A program made the position numbers and the translations under genes. A DNA stretch of 29,803 bases. Origin: a virus. Below are positions 1-7,963 of the stretch, piece by piece; the first letter of the stretch is position 1; each line of letters begins with the position of its first letter. Location: positions 1 to 29,803 of IMG/VR virus record IMGVR_UViG_3300032223_001159; one strand, written 5' to 3'. Below the pieces are notes generated by a model that worked only from the letters and a program-made list of their open reading frames with translations, made no database searches and was not told where the DNA came from.

Positions 1-327
1 CGCTTCCCAACGTGTTCGCGCCTGTATACTTATATCGCTTTTCTCGGCTTCAGTCAAGCTCTCCCAAGCTTTTGCACGACCTTCACCAATCTTAATTTTG
101 TCCTCTTCTGACCTATGAGTACCTTCTGTTGGGTGCTTTTGGCGACCAGTTTTTAGAGCTACTTTTGTTGATTCGGACTTACTCCTAATTTGCACCTTTA
201 GGAACTTTAATGCGCGAAGAATCTTATTAGGATACACATTGTAAGCCTCAGCGATTTGATGGATACTCTGCTGTTCAGTTGAGTACCTTTTTATTAGGTC
301 AACTTGATTTTCTAATGCGAAGTTCAT
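1..327 (-). CDS. Partial HTH / NUMOD-like DNA-binding protein (5' part only)
   Basis: The gene runs off the left edge, so 109 codons of its N-terminal part are visible and the stop is missing. Residues about 20-45 (IHQIAEAYNVYPNKILRAL) look like a helix-turn-helix. They are followed by a basic stretch, GRQKHPTEGTHRSEEDKIKI, which resembles the NUMOD3-type DNA-binding repeats found beside homing-nuclease domains. The ATG at 327-325 lies inside the 3' end of the preceding gene (29-base overlap), with an AAGG-type ribosome site about 9 bases before it. I infer a DNA-binding regulator or the front of a homing endonuclease. A catalytic domain, if present, lies outside the window. Confidence 0.6.
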   Translation of the reverse strand, partial: MNFALENQVDLIKRYSTEQQSIHQIAEAYNVYPNKILRALKFLKVQIRSKSESTKVALKTGRQKHPTEGTHRSEEDKIKIGEGRAKAWESLTEAEKSDISIQARTRWEA

Positions 328-784
328 TCTCTACAACCTTCATAATATCCAGAATATTAAACTGCGGAACAACACCGTTAGCTTTACGACCACAGTAGTT
401 CGTGAGTTCATTAGCGTAAGCCATACTAGGAGCAATAACTATTAAGTTTGGGTCATTATACATACTATAGTTCTGAATGTAATTACCAAATCCGCGCACC
501 CAATCTAGGTCAAACATATATAGTACCTTGACCTTTGGCATATTTGCACGCAACATAAATAACGTTAAGTCTAGGTCCGTAGCAATTAAAACACCATCGA
601 ATCCAAAGATTCTATCAAATGTTGTTGATGCTGTCGCTAGTCTACAGCAATTTTGCGCTGGTTCCTTGTAGAACACTGTTAGTTTATACGGAATATCCAT
701 TTGACCAAGACTATTCACTCTATTAATTGTAGTGAACGCCTGCTGATTAGGACCGAGATTATTTATAATTATTCCAACGTTCAT
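299..784 (-). CDS. Hypothetical protein, possible glycosyltransferase-like Rossmann domain
   Basis: This is a 161-residue protein with no family I recognise for certain. It opens with a beta strand and turn (MNVGIIINNLGPNQQAF) like the first element of GT-B glycosyltransferase N-domains. Alternating hydrophobic strands follow (VLIATDLDLTLFML, VKVLYMFDLDW, NLIVIAPSMAYANEL), consistent with a Rossmann-like fold. At 161 residues it could be only one half of a GT-B enzyme. It overlaps the GT10-like gene before it by 26 bases, and an AAAGGA site precedes its ATG. Its place at the end of a glycosyltransferase block supports a sugar-related role, but that is inference. Confidence 0.6.
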   Translation of the reverse strand: MNVGIIINNLGPNQQAFTTINRVNSLGQMDIPYKLTVFYKEPAQNCCRLATASTTFDRIFGFDGVLIATDLDLTLFMLRANMPKVKVLYMFDLDWVRGFGNYIQNYSMYNDPNLIVIAPSMAYANELTNYCGRKANGVVPQFNILDIMKVVENELRIRKSS

Positions 785-1628
785 AATTTTCCTTTACGTA
801 GTTTTCCCACATGAAGTCTTCTATACACGCAAATTGCTGACATACATTAAAGTTATGTTCAACAGCACGAATTTTAGATTCATATAGCTCATTGGTTAAT
901 TTCGGAAGAACACTTAGTAATTCCTTGGCAGAAGAAAATTGAATTATTCCATCTGCGTCGAATACTGACGATATGTTTCTTGCTCCGAGGTAGATTGGTA
1001 TTGTTCCTGTAGCAAAGCAATTAAGAATCTTCTCAGTAAAGTACAGGTCATCAATATTATTCTCGAATACAATTGAGAACCGATAGTACCGTAGATACTC
1101 TATTGCTTTCACAAACTTACCAGTAGCCGCACCGAATAGCTCTACTCCCGCTGGCTCGGTACTCATAATATACTTATAGACAGACCACCGCAACTTATGT
1201 AAGTCGCACATCTGTTTGTCTGATGACACAAAAGAACATAATTTTGTCTTGCCGTATATCTTAACTTCACCACCACCAAACTCAGTACCAATCCATATAC
1301 CACCACCCGGAATCCAGCGTGACCTTTTACATAGCTTAAGTAATTCTGAGTTATGAGTATAAATATCCATAAAGTTTCCAGCGTGTTTATGGACCCACTT
1401 AAGCTGGAATGGTATAATAGAGCTTGACTCAACTAACAAAGCGTTTCTAGATGTATATTTTGTATCTAGAGATTCATCTAGGTTTAGGTAGGTAAAAAAC
1501 GTTGGTAGGTCTGGCCTATCAGACACCCACTCGAAGTACTTAGAATACCTATCAGACACAATAGAGTTTTGGTATCTAGTTGTTCCTAAGTAATAAAATG
1601 TTTTATCGCGTAAGTTTAACTGAAGCAT
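759..1628 (-). CDS. Glycosyltransferase family 10 (fucosyltransferase-like)
   Basis: This 289-residue protein carries the GT10 signature near its C-terminus. Residues about 183-214 read RFSIVFENN, then YFTEKILNCFATGTIPIYLG, matching the alpha-1,3/4-fucosyltransferase core (F-x-F-E-N-S ... Y-x-T-E-K ... G-T-x-P-x-x-x-G). Family members transfer fucose from GDP-fucose to a glycan using a GT-B fold. No signal peptide or membrane segment is visible, so it should act in the cytoplasm. The segment GGGIWIGTEFGGGEVKIYGK may be a donor loop. It sits among other sugar-transfer genes and likely adds one residue to a phage- or host-directed glycan. The acceptor is unknown, and fucose specificity is not proven by the motif. 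Confidence 0.85.
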   Translation of the reverse strand: MLQLNLRDKTFYYLGTTRYQNSIVSDRYSKYFEWVSDRPDLPTFFTYLNLDESLDTKYTSRNALLVESSSIIPFQLKWVHKHAGNFMDIYTHNSELLKLCKRSRWIPGGGIWIGTEFGGGEVKIYGKTKLCSFVSSDKQMCDLHKLRWSVYKYIMSTEPAGVELFGAATGKFVKAIEYLRYYRFSIVFENNIDDLYFTEKILNCFATGTIPIYLGARNISSVFDADGIIQFSSAKELLSVLPKLTNELYESKIRAVEHNFNVCQQFACIEDFMWENYVKENYERWNNYK

Positions 1629-1629
1629 A

Positions 1630-2175
1630 CTATTCTTTCTTTAGGTGTAGCCATGTTACATGATGACGGTAGATATCAGTTCCGAACGCTTCGTTGACGG
1701 CTGGAACGACACCTCTACCATCCTCATAATCATGTCCACAAATCCAACCACCAACTTTAACTTTTGGATACCACGCAGATATATCAGCTTTTACTGCTGG
1801 ATACGTATGGTTAGCATCTATAAAAACAAAATCAATTGAATTATCATCAAACAGAGATGCACTTATAGCTGAGTCACCAGTTATTACATTTAATATACAA
1901 CTAATAGGAGAAACATTTTCTATAAACTTTAACCTTAATTCATCATTAGTAACTGAGGGTTCGGTACATCCTTCGTCTCCTACCCAATTATCAACACAGT
2001 GTAGTTTAATATTTTTTCTAGAGTTGATTATTTCAACACCTAAGAACGCTGTACTACATCCCATAAATGAACCAACTTCAACAAATACAGCGTCTTGTGG
2101 CGCTAATTTAACCATGTCCCTGTATAACGACTGATAATCAAACCACCCAATTATTTTATTATAGAAATGCTCCAT
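1630..2175 (-). CDS. Class I SAM-dependent methyltransferase (Methyltransf_24 type)
   Basis: Motif I is visible at about residues 31-44 (VFVEVGSFMGCSTAF), followed by an acidic ribose-binding strand (LHCVDNW) and the post-motif SIDFVFIDANHTYPAVKADI. This is the layout of class I methyltransferases of the CmcI/Methyltransf_24 group found in polysaccharide and antibiotic clusters. I start it at the second of two close ATGs (2175) because an AAGGAGG lies six bases before that one and directly abuts the first. The gene overlaps the previous one by 17 bases. In this setting an O-methylation of a sugar is likely, but the substrate is inferred from context only. Confidence 0.78.
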   Translation of the reverse strand: MEHFYNKIIGWFDYQSLYRDMVKLAPQDAVFVEVGSFMGCSTAFLGVEIINSRKNIKLHCVDNWVGDEGCTEPSVTNDELRLKFIENVSPISCILNVITGDSAISASLFDDNSIDFVFIDANHTYPAVKADISAWYPKVKVGGWICGHDYEDGRGVVPAVNEAFGTDIYRHHVTWLHLKKE

Positions 2176-2878
2176 ACGCATCCTCCTTATAAACGTCCTT
2201 AATTAACATTTCGGGCATTAATGGAAGATACTGCTCAGCAGCTTTAATCGCCGACATATCAAGTAGTTCTTTTCTAGTTATCGTAAACGGTCTTTCGCCG
2301 TAACTATCAGCAATAGTAACGTTATCATTACATAATGCGGCGTTTACTGCTGTGTTTTTACTAAGAGCAAGAACGGACTTGGCAGAAGATAACATGAGTG
2401 TATGTAGTTCTTTTGGTAGCCACCCACAGTTTTTTGCACCACCACCTTTTAACATAGTGAATAGCCTAAACGTGTCGGTGTACTTACTTGCAAACCTAGC
2501 TTGTAACGCAAGGTTAGTTATCTCTTCTACTTCAGGATACTGTAGAAGACACACGTTAGCGTCAGCAAAGTGTGGTGCTGGTTCCATTTTCTTAAAAGAT
2601 AGTAGGTCAGATAATACAAGGTTACCAAAATCTTTTGTATCTGTCATCTGAACAAGTGGGTCAGATGTTATTTTTCTCACAACCCGTTCTGGTACTTCAG
2701 AATGATAGAGTATATGATATGGTTTCACCTCATCAATCATATCAAGTAACGATACCATCTGGCTATTCCACATCTTAACTTCGACGCCGTACCAACTTAA
2801 TGCTCGACCAATAGCGAGTACATTTTCGTACTTCAAGCTATATGCGTCAAGTTCAATCACAGCAATATGCTCACTCAT
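2159..2878 (-). CDS. Hypothetical protein in the glycan block
   Basis: This 239-residue protein matches no family I can name. It begins MSEHIAVIELDAYSLKYENV, followed by ALSWYGVEVKMWNS and YHILYHSEVP, strands and helices that would fit a GT-B-like N-domain (compare CgeB-like proteins). The segment FRLFTMLKGGGAKNCGWLP and the later SYGERPFTITRKELLD may be binding loops. No transmembrane helices or metal motifs are seen. The ATG has an AAGGA site upstream, and the gene overlaps its neighbours by 8 and 17 bases. A sugar-related role is suggested only by its position between nucleotidyltransferase-like and methyltransferase genes. Confidence 0.6.
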   Translation of the reverse strand: MSEHIAVIELDAYSLKYENVLAIGRALSWYGVEVKMWNSQMVSLLDMIDEVKPYHILYHSEVPERVVRKITSDPLVQMTDTKDFGNLVLSDLLSFKKMEPAPHFADANVCLLQYPEVEEITNLALQARFASKYTDTFRLFTMLKGGGAKNCGWLPKELHTLMLSSAKSVLALSKNTAVNAALCNDNVTIADSYGERPFTITRKELLDMSAIKAAEQYLPLMPEMLIKDVYKEDAYGAFL

Positions 2879-3584
2879 TACGTAAATCCTTACCAGATGA
2901 AATTTTTCTTAGAAAGCCATTAGTTTGACCAACAGAATAAATAATACCACCGTGATTCAAAACGTAGTTAATACCCTCGAACGCACATAGATTAGCCCTA
3001 TTCTTAATAGATACAAACTTTTTAAGAATCATATGCTCACGATGTTCGAGGTACGTCATATAACACCATTTATCTTGCACGCCATACGCGATATTTTCCA
3101 CTCTATCGTTATGAGATATAACACCAACAGAATCTTTATCAATCTGATTGGTTTTATCTACCAATGTACACGAGCTACGATTACGTAGGTGCTGAAGCGC
3201 AGCAGAGTTGAACACACAACTACCATTAATAAATAATATATTATCTGTTGTGCAATTATTAATCGCTAAACGTAGTTCTTCTGTTTCGCCAGCAGTATCA
3301 TACGACTGGTTCTCAATAACTCTAACGCCATGAGGTTTCCTATCAATGACCTGCTGAGCGTCATGTCCAACAACAAGAGCAATTTCACACTTAGGAAATA
3401 CCATTCTAATAGCTTCAATCTGTAGGTCAAGCACGTTGTGCTGATTATCTACCATCATGAGACTTACTGGAGGCATCGTTTTCATACGTTCATTTGGTAT
3501 GGACGCTAATACGATAGCTGTAGTATTTGATGAGTCGTTCTGCTTTGGTCTTGTTGGTACTGTAAAGCGATAATCTGCGTTCAT
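2871..3584 (-). CDS. Nucleotidyltransferase-like protein (GT-A / NTP_transferase fold)
   Basis: This 237-residue protein has an N-terminal half laid out like sugar-1-phosphate nucleotidyltransferases: TAIVLASIP, then MPPVSLMMVDNQHNVLDLQI, then a strand CEIALVVGHDAQQVID, then NNCTTDNILFINGSCVF in the position of the metal/ligand strand. The usual nucleotide loop G-x-G-T-R is missing; ASIPNERMKTMPP sits there instead. Activity may therefore be lost or altered. It abuts the GT25 gene with an ATGA overlap and an AAGG site. A role in activating a sugar for the neighbouring transferases is plausible but inferred. It could also be a diverged GT-A glycosyltransferase. Confidence 0.6.
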   Translation of the reverse strand: MNADYRFTVPTRPKQNDSSNTTAIVLASIPNERMKTMPPVSLMMVDNQHNVLDLQIEAIRMVFPKCEIALVVGHDAQQVIDRKPHGVRVIENQSYDTAGETEELRLAINNCTTDNILFINGSCVFNSAALQHLRNRSSCTLVDKTNQIDKDSVGVISHNDRVENIAYGVQDKWCYMTYLEHREHMILKKFVSIKNRANLCAFEGINYVLNHGGIIYSVGQTNGFLRKISSGKDLRNE

Positions 3585-4222
3585 TTTATTACCTTAGTAT
3601 AGTCCACGTCCTTGCTCTCAATGTCCGAGTAACCGTTCATTTGCGTTGCAAGCCCAACTAATGGACAATAAACATTGTACTGCTTATGCAATTGAGCATA
3701 ATATAAGTCAATAGGAATATTAGCGTGCCTAGTATAATGAATTAGATGCTCAAACATCGTGCTTCTAATGCCAACCGCGTGTGCCGTTAGTGTAAATTGA
3801 CATCTACCAACGGTATCATCAATTGGTATTAATGGTTCAACGTGATTTCCACCAAAATATACCATATCCCAGTTCTTCGGAACTTTATCTAAGAACGATG
3901 ATATAGCATGATTTGGACCAACGAAATCAACGTCATCTTCTAGAATAAGAATCTTATCTAGCTCAGCAAACTGCGAACCTCGGATTACAGCAATTTGAGA
4001 TAAAACGTTTCCATAATTTCCCATACTGATGGTTGACCAGCCGGGATGTGGGGGTTTACCGGGCTTAGTAGTAAGAGTATTACCATCAAACGCCGGAAAT
4101 CTTAAAGCATGAATACCTAAATACTTTGCTTGTTTGACAAAATGTTCCATGCGGTCAACACGTCTATCTAGATTGATAACCGTAATTTCATCAAAGAATG
4201 CCGATATCGTAGTCTCTGTCAT
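3581..4222 (-). CDS. Glycosyltransferase family 25 (LPS-type)
   Basis: Family 25 hallmarks are clear: an N-terminal EITVINLDRRVDRMEHF, which matches the V-I-N-L-x-R-x-x-D-R opening, and ILILEDDVDF at about residues 91-100, which provides the acidic metal/UDP-sugar motif. The family includes LPS galactosyltransferases and collagen galactosyltransferases using a GT-A fold. A longer reading frame exists upstream, but the real start is the ATG at 4222, read in a second frame through the tail of the DnaJ-zinc mini-protein (32-base overlap). The resulting protein is 213 residues with no signal peptide. It probably extends the same glycan as the GT2 and GT4 enzymes nearby. Confidence 0.85.
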   Translation of the reverse strand: MTETTISAFFDEITVINLDRRVDRMEHFVKQAKYLGIHALRFPAFDGNTLTTKPGKPPHPGWSTISMGNYGNVLSQIAVIRGSQFAELDKILILEDDVDFVGPNHAISSFLDKVPKNWDMVYFGGNHVEPLIPIDDTVGRCQFTLTAHAVGIRSTMFEHLIHYTRHANIPIDLYYAQLHKQYNVYCPLVGLATQMNGYSDIESKDVDYTKVIK

Positions 4223-4397
4223 CTTGTTTCTTTCTAGGAGGCTCTCCAGAACCATCACACTCTGGACACACATAGCTTTTCATAAATAGCTTCCAGAACT
4301 CATACCATTTAATAGGCTCACTATAGAAGCCGCGACCATCACACTTAAAACATCTATTTGGTTTTGGTGGAGGTCCGTTATATAACTTTACTATCAT
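4191..4397 (-). CDS. DnaJ-type zinc-finger mini-protein with C-terminal DYDIGIL tail
   Basis: This 68-residue protein has two C-x-x-C-x-G-x-G motifs, CFKCDGRG and CPECDGSG, about 28 residues apart. DnaJ uses four such repeats to bind two zinc ions; two repeats would make one site. There is no J domain, and the WYEFWKLFMKSY segment between the motifs is aromatic. The protein ends in DDRDYDIGIL, one of ten related C-termini in the window (coding bases 4194-4214). It is the only tailed gene inside the glycosyltransferase block, overlapping the GT2 gene by ATGA and the GT25 gene by 32 bases. A zinc-stabilised adaptor is the most I can infer. Confidence 0.8.
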   Translation of the reverse strand: MIVKLYNGPPPKPNRCFKCDGRGFYSEPIKWYEFWKLFMKSYVCPECDGSGEPPRKKQDDRDYDIGIL

Positions 4398-5200
4398 ATC
4401 ACGAGTCCGGCCTGCTTATCTGCCACACGTTGCCAACACTTATTCCAAATTTCCTTATCAACAGAATGTGTGGTATTTTTTCTTGATGTTCTAACTAGAG
4501 TTAGAGGTTCTGGAACATGGAGAATCATATACTTCTTACAAATACGTAACCACAAATCCCAATCTTCGGCAACCATAAGATTATTATCATAGTAACCGTT
4601 ATGGTCTTTTACTGCATTTAACGCTTCGGCGGTAACTAGGGAACCGCTATGTACAATACAGTTAGATTGTAGTCTTTGTGCCGAGAAAGGTTCTTTGTAC
4701 TCTCTAGTTGCAATACCAGTTTCAACATTAAGAACGTCATAGTCACCATATGCAGCGCCGATTACATTTGGTAACTGAGCAATCTCCTTAAATAGACGCT
4801 CTACCTTATTTGGCATCATTTCATCGTCCGCATCTAGAATAGCATACGCCCAAGTATTTTTAATGGTATAGTCAATACCAATATTTCTAGCAAATGACGG
4901 TCCTCGTTTTGCATCTATCTTAATAGCTGTAAAAGGAACGTCATGACCGTACTGGCTGCGAAGCATTACCTTCTTAATTTCGTACTCATGAGGCAAAATC
5001 TTTTCGTGCATCTTTCCCTTAAAGAAAGCTTTATATATGTTTTGCCATGAATTATCGGTTGAGTTACTATCAACTAGAGTAATTGCTAGATTTGGATATG
5101 TTTGTTTTAATGCGCTATTAACGCACCCAACAACCCAATCTTCGTAATTATAATTAGCTATCAATACATTAATTGGTGGAAGTGGATTGGATGTACTCAT
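4394..5200 (-). CDS. Glycosyltransferase family 2
   Basis: This 268-residue GT-A enzyme opens with NVLIANYNYEDWVVGCVNSA, the usual GT2 start. It continues with ITLVDSNSTDNSW, the acidic LDADDE at about residues 122-127 (D-x-D metal/nucleotide-sugar motif) and AEDWDLWLRICKKY, which matches the ED-x-x catalytic-base region. No membrane helices are present, so it is a soluble transferase. A clear ribosome site precedes ATG 5200, and the start overlaps the Cys-rich GT2-like gene by 32 bases. It is one of at least six transferase-type genes between 299 and 11411 and probably starts or extends a phage-encoded glycan. Confidence 0.9.
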   Translation of the reverse strand: MSTSNPLPPINVLIANYNYEDWVVGCVNSALKQTYPNLAITLVDSNSTDNSWQNIYKAFFKGKMHEKILPHEYEIKKVMLRSQYGHDVPFTAIKIDAKRGPSFARNIGIDYTIKNTWAYAILDADDEMMPNKVERLFKEIAQLPNVIGAAYGDYDVLNVETGIATREYKEPFSAQRLQSNCIVHSGSLVTAEALNAVKDHNGYYDNNLMVAEDWDLWLRICKKYMILHVPEPLTLVRTSRKNTTHSVDKEIWNKCWQRVADKQAGLVI

Positions 5201-5861
5201 TTATTTTCTCGAATGGTGATGGTTCATACATGAATTGTTTATATAGTATACGTGGGCAAACGTAAAACTCTTCAGACACAAATAGAATTCGCGGCTTAAG
5301 TTCTACATTAATTGAATTATCTATTTCACTTACTATCGCCTCATCATAGTCATGACCCGGATTAACGAACAGTAGAAACGTTGCGGTAGACTTATGAATC
5401 GCTGGTCGCAAGCGTAGACCGAGGTCTTCTTCAGTTGATATATTAGCTGAATACATCGAGTTTGGAAATAAACTAATAACTCTATGTATTAAGTCTCTTG
5501 CTCCAAAATCCGCAGCGTACTTAAAGCATACGTGTACTCTCTGTGGTTGAAAAGACTTACTTTGAATGGAACTTAGCGTTTTATAAATATCACTATAAGA
5601 TTCATCATTACACACCATGATAACATCATACGTTATCTTAAGCTCAGCGTTAACCTTTTCCTTGAGATTATCAAGGGTTGGGTCAAGAACGTATTCGTCC
5701 CAATATACGTTTCTTAGTGCCCTACAGTGGTCATCAACTACAAAATGATTACCCTCTTGATGATGTGGTAGCTTATCTAATCTATCAAGATGGCATCCGA
5801 CCTGAACAGAGTTTTCTCGCTTTGAGAATACACAGTGTTCACATAATGTTGTCATGCCCAT
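5169..5861 (-). CDS. Cys4 module fused to a GT2-like (GT-A) domain
   Basis: This 230-residue protein has two parts. Residues 1-50 hold four spaced cysteines (CEHC, then VQVGC, then DDHC), likely a small zinc module. Residues about 73-200 look like a minimal GT-A domain: ITYDVIMVCNDESYSDIYKT, a strand with PQRVHVCFK, and FLLFVNPGHDYDEAI in the D-x-D position. The usual D-A-D-D is replaced by NPGHDYD, so catalysis is uncertain. It starts at ATG 5861 after a GAGG site and overlaps its upstream partner by 10 bases. It may assist or pair with the complete GT2 gene that follows. From memory, similar Cys-rich N-termini occur beside GT2 domains in other phage proteins. Confidence 0.68.
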   Translation of the reverse strand: MGMTTLCEHCVFSKRENSVQVGCHLDRLDKLPHHQEGNHFVVDDHCRALRNVYWDEYVLDPTLDNLKEKVNAELKITYDVIMVCNDESYSDIYKTLSSIQSKSFQPQRVHVCFKYAADFGARDLIHRVISLFPNSMYSANISTEEDLGLRLRPAIHKSTATFLLFVNPGHDYDEAIVSEIDNSINVELKPRILFVSEEFYVCPRILYKQFMYEPSPFEKINEYIQSTSTN

Positions 5862-6280
5862 CTATGAGCCTCCACAACAAACGCATACTGATTAATACGC
5901 TTCTTGATAATTTTCATACCAGCGGCCTGTAGTATTTGCACTACCATAGGTAGCGTCATTGTATTTTCCTTGGGTCTATCTGTACCATTACCAAACAGGA
6001 TTCGGTTTAGTTCGACAACATTGAAGTCATCTCTAAGTAGGCACTTAGCCAATTCGATAGTATCAAGACCACCAAGAGTAATCTTTCCACCACGAGCAAT
6101 TTTCTTACATAGGTGCTGAATATACTGCTCAACGTTCGTGTAGTGAATATAGCTTAGTACATCTAGAGCTAAGATTTCTTCACACTCGCCATTTTCAGCA
6201 ATACCATCAAGATTCTTAACGAACCCAACATTCGTATATCCTTCTGCGTTCTCGCCGCCAACATTAATACATACCTTCAT
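5852..6280 (-). CDS. Methyltransferase-like protein with degenerate SAM motif
   Basis: This 142-residue protein has the outline of small methyltransferases from glycan clusters (L-N-x-G-C-G ... G-W-x-N-V-D ... L-x-H). Here they read VCINVGGENAEGYTNVGF, then EEILALDVLSYIHYTNVEQY, then KKIARGGKITLGGLD. The SAM-binding glycine motif has decayed: there is no G-x-G-x-G and the acidic strand end is lost. It may therefore be a non-catalytic or scaffold relative. It has a strong GGGAGA site and ATGA coupling to the gene before it. Its job is unknown; the fold is inferred from strand and helix order. Confidence 0.55.
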   Translation of the reverse strand: MKVCINVGGENAEGYTNVGFVKNLDGIAENGECEEILALDVLSYIHYTNVEQYIQHLCKKIARGGKITLGGLDTIELAKCLLRDDFNVVELNRILFGNGTDRPKENTMTLPMVVQILQAAGMKIIKKRINQYAFVVEAHRWA

Positions 6281-6750
6281 TTTATCTCCCTTGGTGGTAC
6301 AAACACCGGCATTTTAATTATCTCTAGTTCCTCTGGCTTAATAGTCAGATTATACTGTAACATATGTTCCTGCTTGCAGTATGCTGGCCAAGTCCTAATC
6401 AGCGTCTTGGCATGATGTGGCTTAGTCCATACTCCAGCGTCAGCCCAAATCTTAGTGTAGAACAGTCCACGATTTCTATGTTTTTTGTTTGCCACAAACT
6501 GACCAGTGATAATGTGCCGGATAGCGAATACATTATTATACTCTCCAGCTTGCATTAGTCCAGTGATTGGCACGATTTCTGCGTAATCTTTTCCAAGAAT
6601 TCTTAAAACGTGCTTCGGGCCACGAAGATTGCTCCATACAGAAGCGTTCTTTATACCCTCAACCCACCCACCACAATTACGAGCTAACGCCCGTTTGTAG
6701 TACTGTTCCCTATTTCTTTTACTTCTAATCATATAGAAAACTATGGACAT
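6277..6750 (-). CDS. Hypothetical protein
   Basis: This 157-residue basic, aromatic-rich protein belongs to no family I can name with confidence. The segment FAIRHIITGQFVANKKHRN, followed by GVWTKPHHAKTLIRTWPAY, resembles a short beta motif common in small phage proteins, in which a strand I-x-N-x-x-T-G-x-F is followed by W-T-x-x-x-x-A-K. The N-terminus is rich in Arg and Lys (RSKRNREQYYKRALARN), so nucleic-acid or polyanion contact is possible. No cysteine cluster or membrane helix is seen. It overlaps the GT4 gene by 10 bases and the next gene by ATGA, so it is translated with the glycan block. Confidence 0.55.
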   Translation of the reverse strand: MSIVFYMIRSKRNREQYYKRALARNCGGWVEGIKNASVWSNLRGPKHVLRILGKDYAEIVPITGLMQAGEYNNVFAIRHIITGQFVANKKHRNRGLFYTKIWADAGVWTKPHHAKTLIRTWPAYCKQEHMLQYNLTIKPEELEIIKMPVFVPPREIK

Positions 6751-7757
6751 GGATTAAACTCAGCTCCTTCTCGAAGAACCTTAGTCCAATTTGACTTAAA
6801 CTGCTCTAGATTAAACTTATCTAGGATTGTTTGTCTTGCATTTCGCCCTAGAAACTCTGCGTAGTCCTTGTCTTTTACAAGACGTTCTAGATGGCCACGA
6901 AGAACACTCTCGTCATTCGACATAAGCCCATTAACACCATCCTGAATGATTTCTGGAATCATACATGTTTCAGTTGTAACTATCGCACAACCACACGCCA
7001 TAGCTTCCATTAACGCTGTAGGAACCGGGGAAATTGTCGAGGTATTTAAGAAGATACGAGAAGTTCTATACTCTTCAACTAGATGAGATACGCTGCGTGC
7101 CGGATATGATAAGCCCGGAGTATCACCAAGAATTCTTACTGGTAGCCCGTTAGCGATTCTTTGGAATCCTGAGAAATTACAACACCAGTCTCTATTTATC
7201 CAGTCGTTTACTACACACAGCACATGTGGACTAGGTTCACCAGTCTTAAATTCTTCAGGAGTTGGGCAGAATAAATCTGTGTCTATTCCGTGGTGAACGA
7301 TTCTTACAGACGGGTCATCTAGGTCGAATCCCCATTCCCGAACCGAAAACTCAGAAATAAATACGTTAAGATGTCCACGCATTCTCCTAAGAGCCTCTCG
7401 CTGTTGTGGTCCCCATTGTGGAACTGGTAGAGTATGCTCAAGAGACACAAGCGGTATAGCAAATTGCGCAGACATTTGTCCTAGCACCTGAAATTGCCCA
7501 AACTTATTCTGCGAAAGTATAACGTCTATATCTTTATGGAGTGGTGCCATTTTAGATTTCAGCAACTTGTAATTGCTAGGAACTGGTCTGTAGTTCGGAT
7601 TCCATTTTTTGAAATTTTCATCTGGAACAGAATAAAAATCAAATCCGGTCGCACAGAGATTGGTTTCGTATGCTTCGTGCGTTGGTGCGGTTAAGATATT
7701 CAACTTCTCGTCTAGCAATCTAGTTGCTTGTCTTAGTATTGATGAAACTGGTGTCAT
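6741..7757 (-). CDS. GT-B glycosyltransferase (GT4-like)
   Basis: This is a 338-residue retaining-type GT-B enzyme. The linker signature VRIVHHGIDTDLFCP at about residues 150-165 is the standard start of the C-domain. VPTALMEAMACGCAIVTTE near residue 245 carries the E-x7-E-like sugar-nucleotide region, continuing into PEIIQDGVNGLM. The N-domain is short, matching its length against about 350-400 for typical GT4 proteins. It is soluble with no signal peptide. The TAATG junction at 7757 couples it to the small gene before it. It is one of three GT4-like genes in the block. Confidence 0.88.
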   Translation of the reverse strand: MTPVSSILRQATRLLDEKLNILTAPTHEAYETNLCATGFDFYSVPDENFKKWNPNYRPVPSNYKLLKSKMAPLHKDIDVILSQNKFGQFQVLGQMSAQFAIPLVSLEHTLPVPQWGPQQREALRRMRGHLNVFISEFSVREWGFDLDDPSVRIVHHGIDTDLFCPTPEEFKTGEPSPHVLCVVNDWINRDWCCNFSGFQRIANGLPVRILGDTPGLSYPARSVSHLVEEYRTSRIFLNTSTISPVPTALMEAMACGCAIVTTETCMIPEIIQDGVNGLMSNDESVLRGHLERLVKDKDYAEFLGRNARQTILDKFNLEQFKSNWTKVLREGAEFNPCP

Positions 7758-7963
7758 TAGAACTCCATCTTATCTAGTCTACTTGTATCTAACATTGCTC
7801 TTGTAATATATTGACCGTTAATTATTTCAAAACTAAAAGCAGCATTCCCATTCAATGCGAGAGCTTGCCCATAGTGACCTACTTTATACGGTTTAGTAAT
7901 CTTGCATCTCCAAGGCTCACAGCATATACCAGTGAGCGTTATTTCCATTCCAACTTCATTCAT
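7757..7963 (-). CDS. Small hypothetical protein
   Basis: This 68-residue protein has no recognised family. It looks beta-rich: MEITLTGICCEPWRCKITKPYKVGHYGQ, then NAAFSFEIINGQYITRAML. It has three cysteines (CC and C) too close together for a classic zinc ribbon. It sits between the P-loop kinase and a GT4 gene with one-base start/stop overlaps at both ends, so it is certainly in the translated operon. It lacks the shared C-terminal tail found on other small genes in this window. Confidence 0.6.
   Translation of the reverse strand: MNEVGMEITLTGICCEPWRCKITKPYKVGHYGQALALNGNAAFSFEIINGQYITRAMLDTSRLDKMEF

Noticed and set aside
2352-2651. Plus-strand open frame of 99 codons, with similar ones at 8743-9051, 12830-13138 and 16349-16690
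   Set aside because: Each is antisense to a well-supported gene, with no family similarity and no ribosome site.
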